Positions 44,981-54,272 are shown, counted from the stretch's first letter. The stretch: DNA of 64,000 nt from PALSA-894 sp034669145 (GCA_034669145.1 JAXDNY010000268.1:22020-86019), one strand, 5' to 3'. A program made the numbers and translations. Notes: a model not told the origin generated them from the letters alone.

Positions 44981-46911
44981 TGTCGGCGCAGGCCGAACCG
45001 AGTGCCGCCGCTCTGGACGAAGCCGGCTCGGAGCGCTTGCGCGCAAAGCGGCTAGCGGACGACCGCAAGCGCCGCCGTGCGCTGCAGACCCTTGCGATCC
45101 GCATCGTTTCAGTCACTGCGGTGCTCGCTCTCTGGCAGTTCGTTGGCTCCGGCATCGATCCGGTGTTGTTTACGACGCCGCTTGCGATCGCTCGTGCCGC
45201 GTATGCCATGATCGTCAGCGGCGAATTGTGGAGTTACCTCTGGCCAAGCCTGATCATCTTCGCGGTCGGCCTGACCATCGCGGCTCTGGTTGGTGTCGCG
45301 ACCGGGCTGTTGCTGGCGCGCTTCTGGGTGCTCGATGTCGCGCTCGGCGTCTACATCACGTTCCTCTATTCGATTCCCGCCGTCGCGCTGGTGCCGCTGA
45401 TCGTGCTGTGGGCAGGGTTTGAGAGCACCGCCAAGATCATCGTGCTGTTCCTGTTTGCGTTCTTTCCGATGGCGATCAACACCTATCAGGGCGTGAAAAA
45501 CGTCGATCCGCGTCTGATCGAAGTTGGCCACTCGTTCCGCTGCTCGGAGCGGCAATTGTGGGCGAATATCGTGCTGCCGGGAGCGCTGCCGTTCATTGTC
45601 ACCGGCCTGCGCCTCGCGGTCGGGCGGGGGCTGATCGGCATGGTGCTGGCGGATCAATACACGGCCATTTCCGGCATCGGCTATCTGATCGTGCGCACCG
45701 CCGCGACCTATCAGGTTGACAAGATGTTCGTGCCGATCGTGACGCTCGGCATCCTTGGCATCACGCTCACGGCGCTGTTGCGCGTGCTCGAGCGCAGGGT
45801 CGCGCCGTGGACCTCGCGGGCGAGCAGGATTGATCGAGCGCTCGCCCGCGCTATGCTCGCCGCAAGGGCAGAAGAAAAATCGGAGGAATGCATGCGCCGA
45901 CCGCTTGCCGCCGTTCTCGCTATTGCCCTTGTGCCTCTCCTCCCCTCGCCGGCATCCGCTCAAACCTGCGCCGCGATGCGAAAGATCAATGTCGGTATTG
46001 CGGTCGCGCCACCAAACGTGGTGCACACAGCGCCCTTCGTCGCCAAGGCGCTCGGCCTGTTCGCCAAGCATTGCGTCGAGGCGAACATCATCCAGTTCGA
46101 CGGCGGTGCGGCCGGCACGTCGGTGACGGCGGTGGCGCAAGGTACCGCAATCTCGAATCTGCCGGATGTGGCGATCGCGCGCGGCCTGAAGGGTAAGCAG
46201 ATCTGGGGGCTCGGGCTCCGCCTGCCGCAGGCCTACGTGGTGCCGGCTGAGGTGAAAACCGCCGCGGATCTCAAAGGCAAGCGGCTTTCCGCTGCCGGCG
46301 GCGTCGGCGGCTTCAATTGGCTAATGGGACGGGAGATCCTGCGCACCGCGAATCTCGGCCAGGATGACGCGCAATTCATTTCGCAGGGTACGGCCGGCCG
46401 GCTGCCCGGATTCCTCGCCGGTCAGATCGAAGGGGTTGCGCTGCATCCGGAGGACGTGTTCCTGGTGCAGCAGAAAAAGCCCGGCTCGCGCATTCTGACG
46501 CAGCTTTCGGACCTGCTGCCGAACTATGCGTTCAATCATTACGGCGCGTCTGACGCGATGATCGCGAAGGACCGCGCGCTGCTGGTCGACACGATCGCTG
46601 CGATGATCGAGGCAAACCGCGCGATTTACAAGGACAGAGAGAAGGTCCTTCCCGCCATCGTGGAGGCGACGCAGAAGGCGAAAGAAGCCGTCGAATATGC
46701 GCTCGACGTTCTGACGAAGAACTGCATTCTGTCGGTGAATGAAGGCTTCGTGCGCGTCCGCACCGAATGGACGCACCAGAACAACATCAATGTCGGTGAT
46801 CTGGAGCCGGAAAAGAAGCTCACCTTCGAACAGATCGCCGATCTGAAGCTCGCGAGCGACGCAGTCGAGAAGGCGGGCGGGCGGCAGACGATTGGCAATT
46901 GCAAGGATTGA
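44980..46911 (+). CDS. ABC importer permease fused in frame to its substrate-binding protein
   Basis: One uninterrupted 643-aa frame. Residues 1-290 are a TauC/SsuC-type permease with about six membrane segments and the EAA-like loop (VGHSFRCSERQLWANIVLPG, then ALPFIV). From Met305 a complete exported binding protein follows: signal peptide RRPLAAVLAIALVPLLPSPA, ASA|QTC, then an NMT1/SsuA-like domain (LGLFAKHCVEANIIQFDGGA). No stop separates them. A GGAGGA ribosome site four bases before the ATG at 45892 shows the binding protein can also be made alone. Either a genuine fusion or a lost permease stop. Ligand unknown. Confidence 0.88.
   Translation: MSAQAEPSAAALDEAGSERLRAKRLADDRKRRRALQTLAIRIVSVTAVLALWQFVGSGIDPVLFTTPLAIARAAYAMIVSGELWSYLWPSLIIFAVGLTIAALVGVATGLLLARFWVLDVALGVYITFLYSIPAVALVPLIVLWAGFESTAKIIVLFLFAFFPMAINTYQGVKNVDPRLIEVGHSFRCSERQLWANIVLPGALPFIVTGLRLAVGRGLIGMVLADQYTAISGIGYLIVRTAATYQVDKMFVPIVTLGILGITLTALLRVLERRVAPWTSRASRIDRALARAMLAARAEEKSEECMRRPLAAVLAIALVPLLPSPASAQTCAAMRKINVGIAVAPPNVVHTAPFVAKALGLFAKHCVEANIIQFDGGAAGTSVTAVAQGTAISNLPDVAIARGLKGKQIWGLGLRLPQAYVVPAEVKTAADLKGKRLSAAGGVGGFNWLMGREILRTANLGQDDAQFISQGTAGRLPGFLAGQIEGVALHPEDVFLVQQKKPGSRILTQLSDLLPNYAFNHYGASDAMIAKDRALLVDTIAAMIEANRAIYKDREKVLPAIVEATQKAKEAVEYALDVLTKNCILSVNEGFVRVRTEWTHQNNINVGDLEPEKKLTFEQIADLKLASDAVEKAGGRQTIGNCKD
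45881..45894 (+). promoter_or_regulatory. Internal ribosome site and start for the binding-protein part
   Basis: CGGAGGA followed by an ATG at 45892, in frame with the permease. It precedes a full signal peptide, so independent initiation would yield a normal 339-aa periplasmic protein from inside the fused gene. Confidence 0.7.
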
Positions 46912-46919
46912 AAAATCAC

Positions 46920-48218
46920 ATGAACGCCCCAGCCCGGCCGAAGCCTCTGCCCTGGAACGAGCTCAAGCACCGCCTCGACGAGAACCAGCCCTTCAACATG
47001 ATGCGTGGTACGCCTTACTATCGTGACGCGGTCTACGAGCAGTTCTCGACAGAAGAATACGCGCGCCGTTACGCTGCGATCCGCGCCAAGATGCGCGCCG
47101 CGAAGCTCGATTGCATCATCGTGCCGGGCGGCCCGAGCCATTGGAGTTTCGGCGGCGGGATGCTGTGGCTCACCGGGCATTGGGAATGGCACGCGCTCGC
47201 CTGCTACGTGGTGGTGCCGCTGGAAGGCGAACCGACATTGATCTATTCGATGGGCGGCACGCACGCGGAGGCGGTGCGGCGCATCACGTCCACGGCGCTG
47301 TCGGACGTGCGCGGCAGCCGCAGCGGCCAATATGCCGCTGTGATGGTGGATCGCATCCGCGAATTGAGGCTTGAGCGCGGCCGCATTGGGCTTCTCGAAA
47401 TCGATCCGCGCCACAAGGATTATCTGCCAGTCAATCAGTTCAACGTGCTGCGCGAAAGTCTACCCGACGCCGAGTTGGTGTTCACGCAAGGTTGGATGCA
47501 CGAATTACTCTCAGTCCACAGTACCGAAGAACTCGACTGCATCCGCAAGGCGGGAAAACTATGCGAAGACGCCATGAACGCGATGGTCGCGCGCGCGCAT
47601 CCGGGCGTCACCGAGTATCAACTGCGTGCCGCGGCCGGCGCCGCGATCCTGGAAGGCGGCGGCGACATTGACTTTCTCATCATCGGCTCGACCCCGATGG
47701 CGAATCCCGCCCAGGTGTTCGGCAATCCGCGCCCCTCCGGCCGCGTGCTCGCCAAGGGCGACATCATCAACATGGAGCTTGCGGCCGGCTATCGCGGCTA
47801 CACGGCGCAGATCGGCTCTCCGATCTGCATCGGACCGCCGACCGACATGGTGAAGCGCTTCTGGGACGAGATCGCCCTGCCGGGTTTCGAGAAAATGGCG
47901 GCCGAGATCAAGCCCGGCAATCCGCTGGAAGCGATTCGTACGGCGGGCAAGTTTTTTCGCCAAAAGGGCGTGCAGTCACGACCAATCCACGCGCATGGCA
48001 TCGATCTGATCACCGACGGCCCGCATGTGTTCTGCGAGCACGTACACGCCGAGCCGTTCGAGCAGGTGTTCAAGCCCGGCATGGTGTTCATGGCCGAGCC
48101 GAACCCGATCACCGCCGACGGTCAGTTCGGCATCTTCCTCGGACACACGTTCATCGTCACCGAGACAGGGAACGAGTGCGTCGATGCCATCCCGTGGGAA
48201 TTGGTAGCGACGCGATAG
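46920..48218 (+). CDS. M24-family (creatinase/prolidase-fold) enzyme
   Basis: A 432-aa pita-bread-fold protein. The N-terminal creatinase-like domain includes DCIIVPGGPSHWSFGGGMLW, and the C-terminal domain includes AHPGVTEYQLRAAAGAAILE, GDIINMELAAGYRGYTAQIG, IHAHGIDLITDGPH and GMVFMAEPNPITADGQFGIF, then LGHTFIV. Active aminopeptidases need Asp, Asp, His, Glu, Glu; here at least three positions differ (Glu, Gln/Ala and Gly). It may be a metal-independent hydrolase like creatinase. It follows the ABC importer by eight bases and may act on the imported compound. ATG at 46920 is preferred to TTG at 46899. Confidence 0.85.
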   Translation: MNAPARPKPLPWNELKHRLDENQPFNMMRGTPYYRDAVYEQFSTEEYARRYAAIRAKMRAAKLDCIIVPGGPSHWSFGGGMLWLTGHWEWHALACYVVVPLEGEPTLIYSMGGTHAEAVRRITSTALSDVRGSRSGQYAAVMVDRIRELRLERGRIGLLEIDPRHKDYLPVNQFNVLRESLPDAELVFTQGWMHELLSVHSTEELDCIRKAGKLCEDAMNAMVARAHPGVTEYQLRAAAGAAILEGGGDIDFLIIGSTPMANPAQVFGNPRPSGRVLAKGDIINMELAAGYRGYTAQIGSPICIGPPTDMVKRFWDEIALPGFEKMAAEIKPGNPLEAIRTAGKFFRQKGVQSRPIHAHGIDLITDGPHVFCEHVHAEPFEQVFKPGMVFMAEPNPITADGQFGIFLGHTFIVTETGNECVDAIPWELVATR

Positions 48219-48786
48219 GGTGGGGCAAAATTGGTTGGTAGCTAAGACAGAGACCGACTGAGATAGGGGCACCAAGCGGGCTCAGTCCTACACTCATATT
48301 GCGAGCATCAGAGAACCGAACCTCTCGTAGGCTGACTTGAGAAAGGAGGGCTTCTGAAGGACCTTCAGCCTCGGATGCGTTATTCTGCCGGTTCGGTTCT
48401 CGTGCAAAATGTGCCGTATAGGCGGGGAAAATGCATGTTTTCTGAATAATTCTGCGAAGTCTCCAGGAATATAAGACTAGCTGGCGGAGGAAGCAGTCAG
48501 CTGCGAACCGGTCTCGCCGGCGAGATTCCCTGGTATCAGGGAAAAATACAGGGAATTCATTCGAATTAGCCGCAGATCATGGATCTGGCAGTCAGATTGT
48601 GCCGACCAATCGCGCGCTTCTAGCCAAATTCCCTATGAAACGTATCAGGGTATTTTGGGATCGCGATCAGGGTAACGAAACACAGCATCAGGGACTGTGC
48701 GTATCGGGGTATGCGGCAGCGGTCAACGTTCCGAACGCCGGTTGCCGCGAACTCGTTATAGTTTAGATGTTAGGTCCCAGTTGTTT
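48219..48786. other. AT-richer gap with repeat remnants
   Basis: 568 bases with no supported gene. It contains a 15-bp palindrome centred at 48361 (CTGAAGG-A-CCTTCAG), the second copy of the dispersed GGTTCGGTTCTCG element (48390-48440), and several short ATCAGGG and AGGGAA repeats between 48530 and 48690. The base composition is lower in GC than the neighbours. It looks like debris of mobile DNA at the left border of the protease island. Confidence 0.5.
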
Positions 48787-51000
48787 TCATCTGGTCAGCA
48801 ACTCGACACCCGGCTGCCAATGCGGCGCCACGATCACCTCTCCGAGCCGGTCCTTTCTCAGGCTTCGGCGGGGACCCAATTCATCGCCGAGCAGAAGTGC
48901 CCGATAGTTCTCGCCCTCCGCTTGCGCAACATCCTGATCGCTGGCTGACACAAAGGTCGTCACAAGCTGCCGCGCAACGAACGGCGCCGCCATGCTGGTG
49001 CCTTGCAACACGGACCGCGATCCGGTGCGCACCCCGGCCGCGACCGTCCCGGGAAGAGCCTTCGAGCGGTCGGACATCGAAGAGCACATAATCCTGGTCT
49101 CCGGCCATCCGGCATTCTGCGTTCCGGCGCAGCTATATGGCGCGGCGCGTGCGTCTTTCAAGGATGAGCCCAGACCTGCGCCAAGCCTGAAGCCCGCGAC
49201 CGCCATCGCCGGCCTAGAAGTCGCGAGCCCGTTCACGCTGCCGAAACGCCGAACGAGAGCGCCGTAGGAGTCAACCTCGAGGAGCGATCCATAGATGCTG
49301 TACCGAACGTCATTCGGGTCGTCGAAGTAGCTTTGGCGGGCTCCGGAGCGCAAGCTCGCAGGATCCGTATCGCGCTGGATCCAGCAACGAATGGACTCCC
49401 GGCCGAGTGTCGGTGCTGTCCGCTCGCGTTTGATCTTGATCGTCCAGGCGCCGGCCTCGACGCGGGGACAGTGCGGGTGCTCAGGCTCCGAAGGCGCCGT
49501 CACAATGAGCACGCGCCAGCGGTCCCCTCTGTGCCGGTCGACACTGATCTGGCCGATCGGCTTTCCGGCTTCATTAGCAAGCTGCTCGATCCGGTCCGGA
49601 TTACCGCGTGCGAGCCCAATTTGCAGCGCCCCCTGCTTCACCCCAGAAGGATCAGAAACCTCGATCGTGTAGCCGACAGGATTGAATCTGTGGGGGAACC
49701 AGAGCTCGAGGAAATTCGGGGTGCGGTCAGTCGGTTGAAGCCGCCAGCGGATGCTGGCTTCGCGCTTGACGAACTTCGCGTCCGGGATGCTCGCGTGCAT
49801 GCGATCGAGGAAACTATTTCCGGCCGGCAAAACAAGCGCCGTCGGACCTGCGATCTCGCGGCGCCTTTTGACAAGGTGGCCGATTGCCGCCTCGACGTCG
49901 AACTGCCCGTCGTGCGGGCCGCCGAAGTAACCGTAGCTGAAATTGATCACCAGGCGCGCGCGGTCGATCTTGTACTTGGCCGCAATGAGGTCGGCTCGGT
50001 GGAAGATGTAGTGAAAGGCCGACAACAGATACATGTCCTTGCCGACGCCGGACGTATCCATCGTAACCACATTGGGCAGTTGAACGGCGATGATGCGGAT
50101 CTCCTCCGCCGGCTCTTCGCCGCGCTCGCGCACATAGCCGGTGGCGAGGTCCATTACGTGCGCTCCGTGCGTCGTGTGGCGCCCGAGCATGCTGGCGAGG
50201 CCTTCGGTGTCCGCCGTGGCGCCCGCCTCGCGATAGAGCACGTCCTCGTCGTCGCCGTGCCGGGCGATGCAACTTTCGATGTCACCCCGTGTGTATTCGC
50301 GGCCGAACAGCACGCTTCTCTGTCGATCATAGGCCTTGGCGGACTGCAGCCAGCAGAACTCGACGCGGGTTCGGCGGCCGCTCGCATCACGGAAGTTGCG
50401 ATGCGCAAACGGCAATCCGTCGTCGATGATTGCGAAGATGGTGATCCGCTTTTCTTCGCCGATGCGCGAGCGCAGCTCCGTGTCCGGTTGCCAATTCGGA
50501 CCCGTCGGCTCGAGTACGACCTCCGGCTTCATTGCGTCTTGCGCCACTGGCAAGCCGACGCGAAAACGCGATTTTTTGATATCCACGGATTGAAGATATC
50601 GCCGGATCCTGTTCTGACCCAGTCCAGCCAGCAGGCGGCTGCGAAGCTTTGTCGGATAGTCTACCACTTTTGCGAGCTTTGCGGATTTGCCGATCACGAA
50701 GGGAACAAACTTCTGTCTGAACGTCTTCGTCTTCTTCTGCCCCTTCTTTTTCCCGCTCTCGCTCTCCTCTTTCCAAAGCGTCGGCAGCCAGATCTTTGTC
50801 TCCGACCGGGTAACGTTGCGGGGAAGCTTGCTTTGGATTTTCGCAGGCTCCAACTCCGCGAGAGCGGTGAGGTATCTGGACGAGTTCTGGATGCTGTAAG
50901 GCGCATAGTCATTGCCTGGCCCAAAATTCCAGGCTTCGTATGGGCCAAGACCCTCGGTCATGTGCATGAGCTTGCGCCGCCTGCGGGCTCGCTTGGCCAT
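48787..51000 (-). CDS. Subtilisin-family (S8) peptidase without signal peptide
   Basis: A 737-aa protein with the subtilase triad: Asp193/194 in ITIFAIIDDGLPFAH, His278 in HTTHGAHVMDLATG and Ser669 in VLQGTSMAAPFVAR. LVLPAGNS supplies the oxyanion Asn. A basic 180-residue N-terminal extension (KRARRRRK, then a Lys-rich KKKGQKKTK) replaces a signal peptide, and 250 residues between His and Ser include beta-rich inserts. The ATG at 51000 overlaps the upstream stop by one base. It forms an operon with the PAP2-type protein and the SARP-like regulator, so it may process that partner or act as an intracellular protease. Confidence 0.85.
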   Translation of the reverse strand: MAKRARRRRKLMHMTEGLGPYEAWNFGPGNDYAPYSIQNSSRYLTALAELEPAKIQSKLPRNVTRSETKIWLPTLWKEESESGKKKGQKKTKTFRQKFVPFVIGKSAKLAKVVDYPTKLRSRLLAGLGQNRIRRYLQSVDIKKSRFRVGLPVAQDAMKPEVVLEPTGPNWQPDTELRSRIGEEKRITIFAIIDDGLPFAHRNFRDASGRRTRVEFCWLQSAKAYDRQRSVLFGREYTRGDIESCIARHGDDEDVLYREAGATADTEGLASMLGRHTTHGAHVMDLATGYVRERGEEPAEEIRIIAVQLPNVVTMDTSGVGKDMYLLSAFHYIFHRADLIAAKYKIDRARLVINFSYGYFGGPHDGQFDVEAAIGHLVKRRREIAGPTALVLPAGNSFLDRMHASIPDAKFVKREASIRWRLQPTDRTPNFLELWFPHRFNPVGYTIEVSDPSGVKQGALQIGLARGNPDRIEQLANEAGKPIGQISVDRHRGDRWRVLIVTAPSEPEHPHCPRVEAGAWTIKIKRERTAPTLGRESIRCWIQRDTDPASLRSGARQSYFDDPNDVRYSIYGSLLEVDSYGALVRRFGSVNGLATSRPAMAVAGFRLGAGLGSSLKDARAAPYSCAGTQNAGWPETRIMCSSMSDRSKALPGTVAAGVRTGSRSVLQGTSMAAPFVARQLVTTFVSASDQDVAQAEGENYRALLLGDELGPRRSLRKDRLGEVIVAPHWQPGVELLTR

Positions 51001-52091
51001 CACGGCAACTCCTTGCCGGCCTTTTCCCACAGCCAGGAGAAAACAGGACTCGACTTCACCCTGACGCGCCCGTTCCTGCTTACGCCGAATCTGCCGTTGC
51101 CACCTTTGGCAAACTCGTTTCCGTAAAAGTCGAGGCCGCCTTTTGCGTTGTACGAATAGGAGTCCACGGTGCCGGCTTCCTTGGCGCCGCATTTCGCCAG
51201 GATGATTTGACCGACGGCGCGGCCGAGGATCGCGCCGGCCCACGTGTCGATCGGATAGTGCACGCCCGCGACAGTCCGGTTGACGGCGACCCGCTCGGCA
51301 AGCTTGCTGAGCAGGGCCTGGCGACGCGCGAAGTCGGCATAGTGCTGCTTGTTCTGTTGGACAAAACTGCGCAGCACTTCGGCGACCGAGTAGGCTTCGG
51401 TTGCGTGTGCGCTGGGAAAGCTGCCGTGCGCCGGCGTCGGGATCATCGGCATGACGGTGGCGCCGATGTGGACCGGGCGACGGCAGGCCAAGTGGTGCTT
51501 GACGACCATCGCCACATGGGAGGCGATCACCTGAGTGATGGCGATCAATTCGAAGCCAAATCGATTGCTGCTTTGCAGCCCGAGGATCATCGCAAAATAG
51601 GGTGTCGGGAAGCCGAGCTGGGTGATGACCTCAGCTGTCCGGTCGGGCCGCTGATCGAGATACTGCCGCATAAAGTCCAGTTGCTGCTTGAACGTCTGCA
51701 TGTCGGGTCGCCGAATCTCCGCGAAGCTGCGACGGCCATAGCGCATGGACACGCCCTCGGGGCGCTTGCTGATCTCCCAATCAAGATCCTTCAGGAAATC
51801 CGTAAGATAGACCGACGACCGGACCCAGTCCGCCCACAGCTGCATATTATCCGGCGAGGAGAAGCCGAGCGCGAGAGGCGTCGGCATCGGCAGCTTGTTC
51901 GCGACGTGCGTGATCGCCTGCTCGGTAACCTGAAGACCTTGCACCAGCATTGGGTCATTGACCGGATCCGCGCCGGCGCCGAGGAACGAACCCAGGCCGG
52001 TAAAATTGGTCCCGCCAGTACCACCTGTCCCGCCGGTGCCTCCCGTGCCTCCGGTCCCGCCCGTTCCCCCCGTCCCGCCAAAGGTCGACAT
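51000..52091 (-). CDS. PAP2/vanadium-haloperoxidase-fold protein with GGT-repeat N terminus
   Basis: A 363-aa protein. The helical core carries the three acid-phosphatase/haloperoxidase motifs in slightly altered form: KHHLACRRP (KX6RP), GSFPSAHATEAYSV (PSGH, with Ala for Gly) and RTVAGVHYPIDTWAG (SRX5HX3D, with Asn-Arg for Ser-Arg). No membrane segments are evident, favouring the soluble haloperoxidase-like branch over lipid phosphatases. Residues 6-28 are a pure Gly-Gly-Thr repeat. The gene is 18 bases after the regulator gene and overlaps the subtilase gene. Confidence 0.82.
   Translation of the reverse strand: MSTFGGTGGTGGTGGTGGTGGTGGTGGTNFTGLGSFLGAGADPVNDPMLVQGLQVTEQAITHVANKLPMPTPLALGFSSPDNMQLWADWVRSSVYLTDFLKDLDWEISKRPEGVSMRYGRRSFAEIRRPDMQTFKQQLDFMRQYLDQRPDRTAEVITQLGFPTPYFAMILGLQSSNRFGFELIAITQVIASHVAMVVKHHLACRRPVHIGATVMPMIPTPAHGSFPSAHATEAYSVAEVLRSFVQQNKQHYADFARRQALLSKLAERVAVNRTVAGVHYPIDTWAGAILGRAVGQIILAKCGAKEAGTVDSYSYNAKGGLDFYGNEFAKGGNGRFGVSRNGRVRVKSSPVFSWLWEKAGKELP
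52011..52082. repeat. 9-bp tandem repeat encoding (GGT)n
   Basis: About eight consecutive 9-bp units of the form CCCGCCGGT (minus strand Gly-Gly-Thr), with third-position variation. It encodes the repetitive N terminus of the PAP2-type protein, and changes in unit number would keep the frame. Confidence 0.9.
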
Positions 52092-52109
52092 GTTCCTCTC
52101 CTGCGAACT

Positions 52110-53753
52110 TTACGGAATCCCAGCTGCGCCAAAGGCCGCAGCTGCACGCCTTCCGAAGGCAAAATCCCCCGCGGGATGGTTCTTGCGATAAGCGGCGACG
52201 GTGAAATCCGGCTGGCGAGCCAAAAGCTCTTGAGCTGCTCGCTTGGCCTCCTCGTGCCGTCCCAAACCGTGCAGTGCCACAATCTTCGTACGCAATGTAG
52301 AGATATGACGATTGTTTGCGACAAGCGACCGGTCCGCTAACTCCAAGGACTGTTTGTAGTTGCCTTCCGCCAGATGAGCGGTGGCGTTCAGCGAGTCGTA
52401 GAAGTATGAGAAGGGATCCAGTGGCGAGAGCTTGCGGGCCCGGCTTGTGGCTTGGACTGCGGACTCGCCTTCGTCCCGAAAGGCGTGTAACGCGCCCTTG
52501 AGTAACCAGGATAGCGCTGAGTTTGGGTTGCTTTTCAGCGCAAGATTGTATCGCGTCTCGGCGATGTCGAGCCGCCGCAGCAGGTTATTGTGGGCGAAGC
52601 CGTCGATTGTCAGGCAGAACGCGTCGTCTGGGCTGATATCCAGCGCGCGAGCGGTGCAATCAACGGCTCGTTGTGTATCCTTCGCTGGATCCGTGCTCCA
52701 CCCGTTGAATACGCTCAAGATGTGCCATTTGCCGAACCAGGCGTGGGATTCGGCGGCATTCGGCGCGCGCCGAAGCGCCTCCTCGATGAAGTCGCGCGAT
52801 CTGGCGAAGGCACGCAGCGAGGGCCGATGCATCAGGTCCACGCCGGCGAGCAGCAGGCGATGGTCCTCGATTTCGGCGATGTGCCGGTCGGATACGTGCG
52901 CGATCGTGTCGTCCGCGATGGCGCGACCGACGGCGACCACGATCTCGGATATGCCCTCCGCGGATCTGTTGAGAAAACTGTCGAGCGATGCCGCAAACTG
53001 CCGCGTCCACAAGATGCGCCCCGACACGGCATCCAGCAAGTCTGCATCGAGCACGATTTCCTTCGCGCCGACTCGCAGCGTTCCGGCCACGCAATAATCG
53101 ACGACCAACCGCGACCGGACGGTCGGAACGTCGACCGTGCGATGATCGAGAGCCCGGCTCGACCAATGCGAGATCACTGCGATCAGGTTCGACCGCGACA
53201 GCGAACGGCAGGCCTCCTCGGCGAGCCAGTCGCCAAGAACCGCGTGATCGGGCGTTCCGGCGATCGTCCGGAACGGCAATATGGCAATCACCGGGAGCAT
53301 CGGCAGCGGCGGCGGCTGCGACGAAATACTGTAGAGCGAATAAATCTGTTCAGGGCTGAGACGCATCGCGTCGAGCCAGCGGTTGAATCCTTCTTCGCGC
53401 AGATTGATCCCTTCGAGCATCTCTCCGGAGCCGGGCCGCCCGATGAATGAAACCCGTGTGAGATCGAGGGTGATGTCCGAGTTCGTAGTGATCAGGACTT
53501 CGGCGAAACTGTCGCCCATGATCTGCTTGATGTCGGAGAGAGCGCGCCGCAGGCTTTGCCGCCCCGTGTCATAACAAGCGGTGCCCCACAACGTATTCTG
53601 CAGGAACGGACGTGTGCGGCGGCCGAATGGCGCAGTTGCCAGCAGCGCAAACAGTGCCTTGTGCTTGGCGCCGGTTATCTCGAATCCGCCGGGCTGCGCG
53701 GAGCGGACCACGCAGGCTCCGAAGAGATTGATCTCGATGCGCTTGATCTGCAC
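52110..53753 (-). CDS. SARP-like regulator with TolB-like and TPR regions
   Basis: A 547-aa protein. The N-terminal 95 residues (IKRIEINLFGACVVRSAQPG, then ITGAKHKALFALLATA and RQSLRRALSDIKQIMGD) match the OmpR-like winged helix of SARP-type activators. Residues 150-290 contain AILPFRTIAGTPDHAVLGDW, the TolB-like segment seen in adenylate-cyclase/CadC-like regulators. The C-terminal half is TPR-like (AESHAWFGKWHIL, LALKSNPNSALSWLLKGALH). I use GTG at 53753; the frame extends to an ATG at 53903 but those residues look non-coding. It heads the PAP2-subtilase operon and likely controls it and the divergent genes. Confidence 0.8.
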   Translation of the reverse strand: MQIKRIEINLFGACVVRSAQPGGFEITGAKHKALFALLATAPFGRRTRPFLQNTLWGTACYDTGRQSLRRALSDIKQIMGDSFAEVLITTNSDITLDLTRVSFIGRPGSGEMLEGINLREEGFNRWLDAMRLSPEQIYSLYSISSQPPPLPMLPVIAILPFRTIAGTPDHAVLGDWLAEEACRSLSRSNLIAVISHWSSRALDHRTVDVPTVRSRLVVDYCVAGTLRVGAKEIVLDADLLDAVSGRILWTRQFAASLDSFLNRSAEGISEIVVAVGRAIADDTIAHVSDRHIAEIEDHRLLLAGVDLMHRPSLRAFARSRDFIEEALRRAPNAAESHAWFGKWHILSVFNGWSTDPAKDTQRAVDCTARALDISPDDAFCLTIDGFAHNNLLRRLDIAETRYNLALKSNPNSALSWLLKGALHAFRDEGESAVQATSRARKLSPLDPFSYFYDSLNATAHLAEGNYKQSLELADRSLVANNRHISTLRTKIVALHGLGRHEEAKRAAQELLARQPDFTVAAYRKNHPAGDFAFGRRAAAAFGAAGIP

Positions 53754-53818
53754 CGAATAGCCCCACAGGTGAGACGCTCCACAACCTAACACCGTAGATG
53801 GCTTATCTCCAAGCCGCC

Positions 53819-53835
53819 TCACGCTTTTTTCACAC
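53819..53835. promoter_or_regulatory. Possible regulator half-sites before the SARP-like gene
   Basis: TCAC occurs at 53819-53822 and 53830-53833, an 11-bp period separated by a T-run, between the regulator gene and the divergent small gene. It resembles the TAATTCAC repeats further right but is short, so weak. Confidence 0.3.
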
Positions 53836-53869
53836 GGCCGCGAATGCCGATGTGCATTAGGCTCCCGAT

Positions 53870-54100
53870 ATGGGCAGTAGGGACAGAGAGGGCGAGGACG
53901 CAACCGGCCAGGAAAGCGGGCAAGTCGAGGTACGCGACCTCATCGATTTTTATCGCCGCTGGCATGAATTCCGGGAAACGGCGGTACGCGTGGCGGATCG
54001 TCCCGACCTTTCTCTATCCGAGCGCCAGACAATCCACTGGCTGATTCAGCTGGTCGACCGGGTCAGCGAACATGACCTGAAGCCGGTGAAGCGCATATAG
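53870..54100 (+). CDS. Small hypothetical protein, 76 aa
   Basis: I do not recognise a family. The protein is soluble and helical (RDLIDFYRRWHEFRETAVRV, then LSLSERQTIHWLIQLVDRVS), with a balanced amino-acid composition that looks like real coding sequence. It is divergent from the SARP-like gene and read toward the second subtilase, 173 bases away. Its position suggests it belongs to the island, perhaps as a regulator partner; this is inference. Confidence 0.55.
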   Translation: MGSRDREGEDATGQESGQVEVRDLIDFYRRWHEFRETAVRVADRPDLSLSERQTIHWLIQLVDRVSEHDLKPVKRI

Positions 54101-54139
54101 AGCCACCGACGGACAATCATACCTGCTCGCCGATTTGCT

Positions 54140-54158
54140 TAATTCACTCCTAATTCAC
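54140..54158 (+). promoter_or_regulatory. SARP-box-like direct repeat upstream of the subtilase gene
   Basis: TAATTCAC at 54140-54147 and again at 54151-54158: AATTCAC heptamers separated by four bases, an 11-bp period. SARP regulators bind such heptamer repeats on one face of the helix just upstream of the -10 element. Weak -10-like hexamers lie downstream (TACATA near 54168, TATTAT at 54181). The same TAATTCAC recurs at 59851. Confidence 0.6.
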
Positions 54159-54272
54159 ACCACCAGTTACATACCCTGACTATTATCGACGTCAGTCGAC
54201 CTACGGAACTCTTAACAGACAAAGGAAATACCCGTGCCCAACGTGCGCCGGCAATGACGGATATATGTAATC

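Noticed and set aside
48697..48948. 83-codon plus frame before the minus subtilase end
   Set aside because: Runs antisense into the subtilase 3' end with no coding features.
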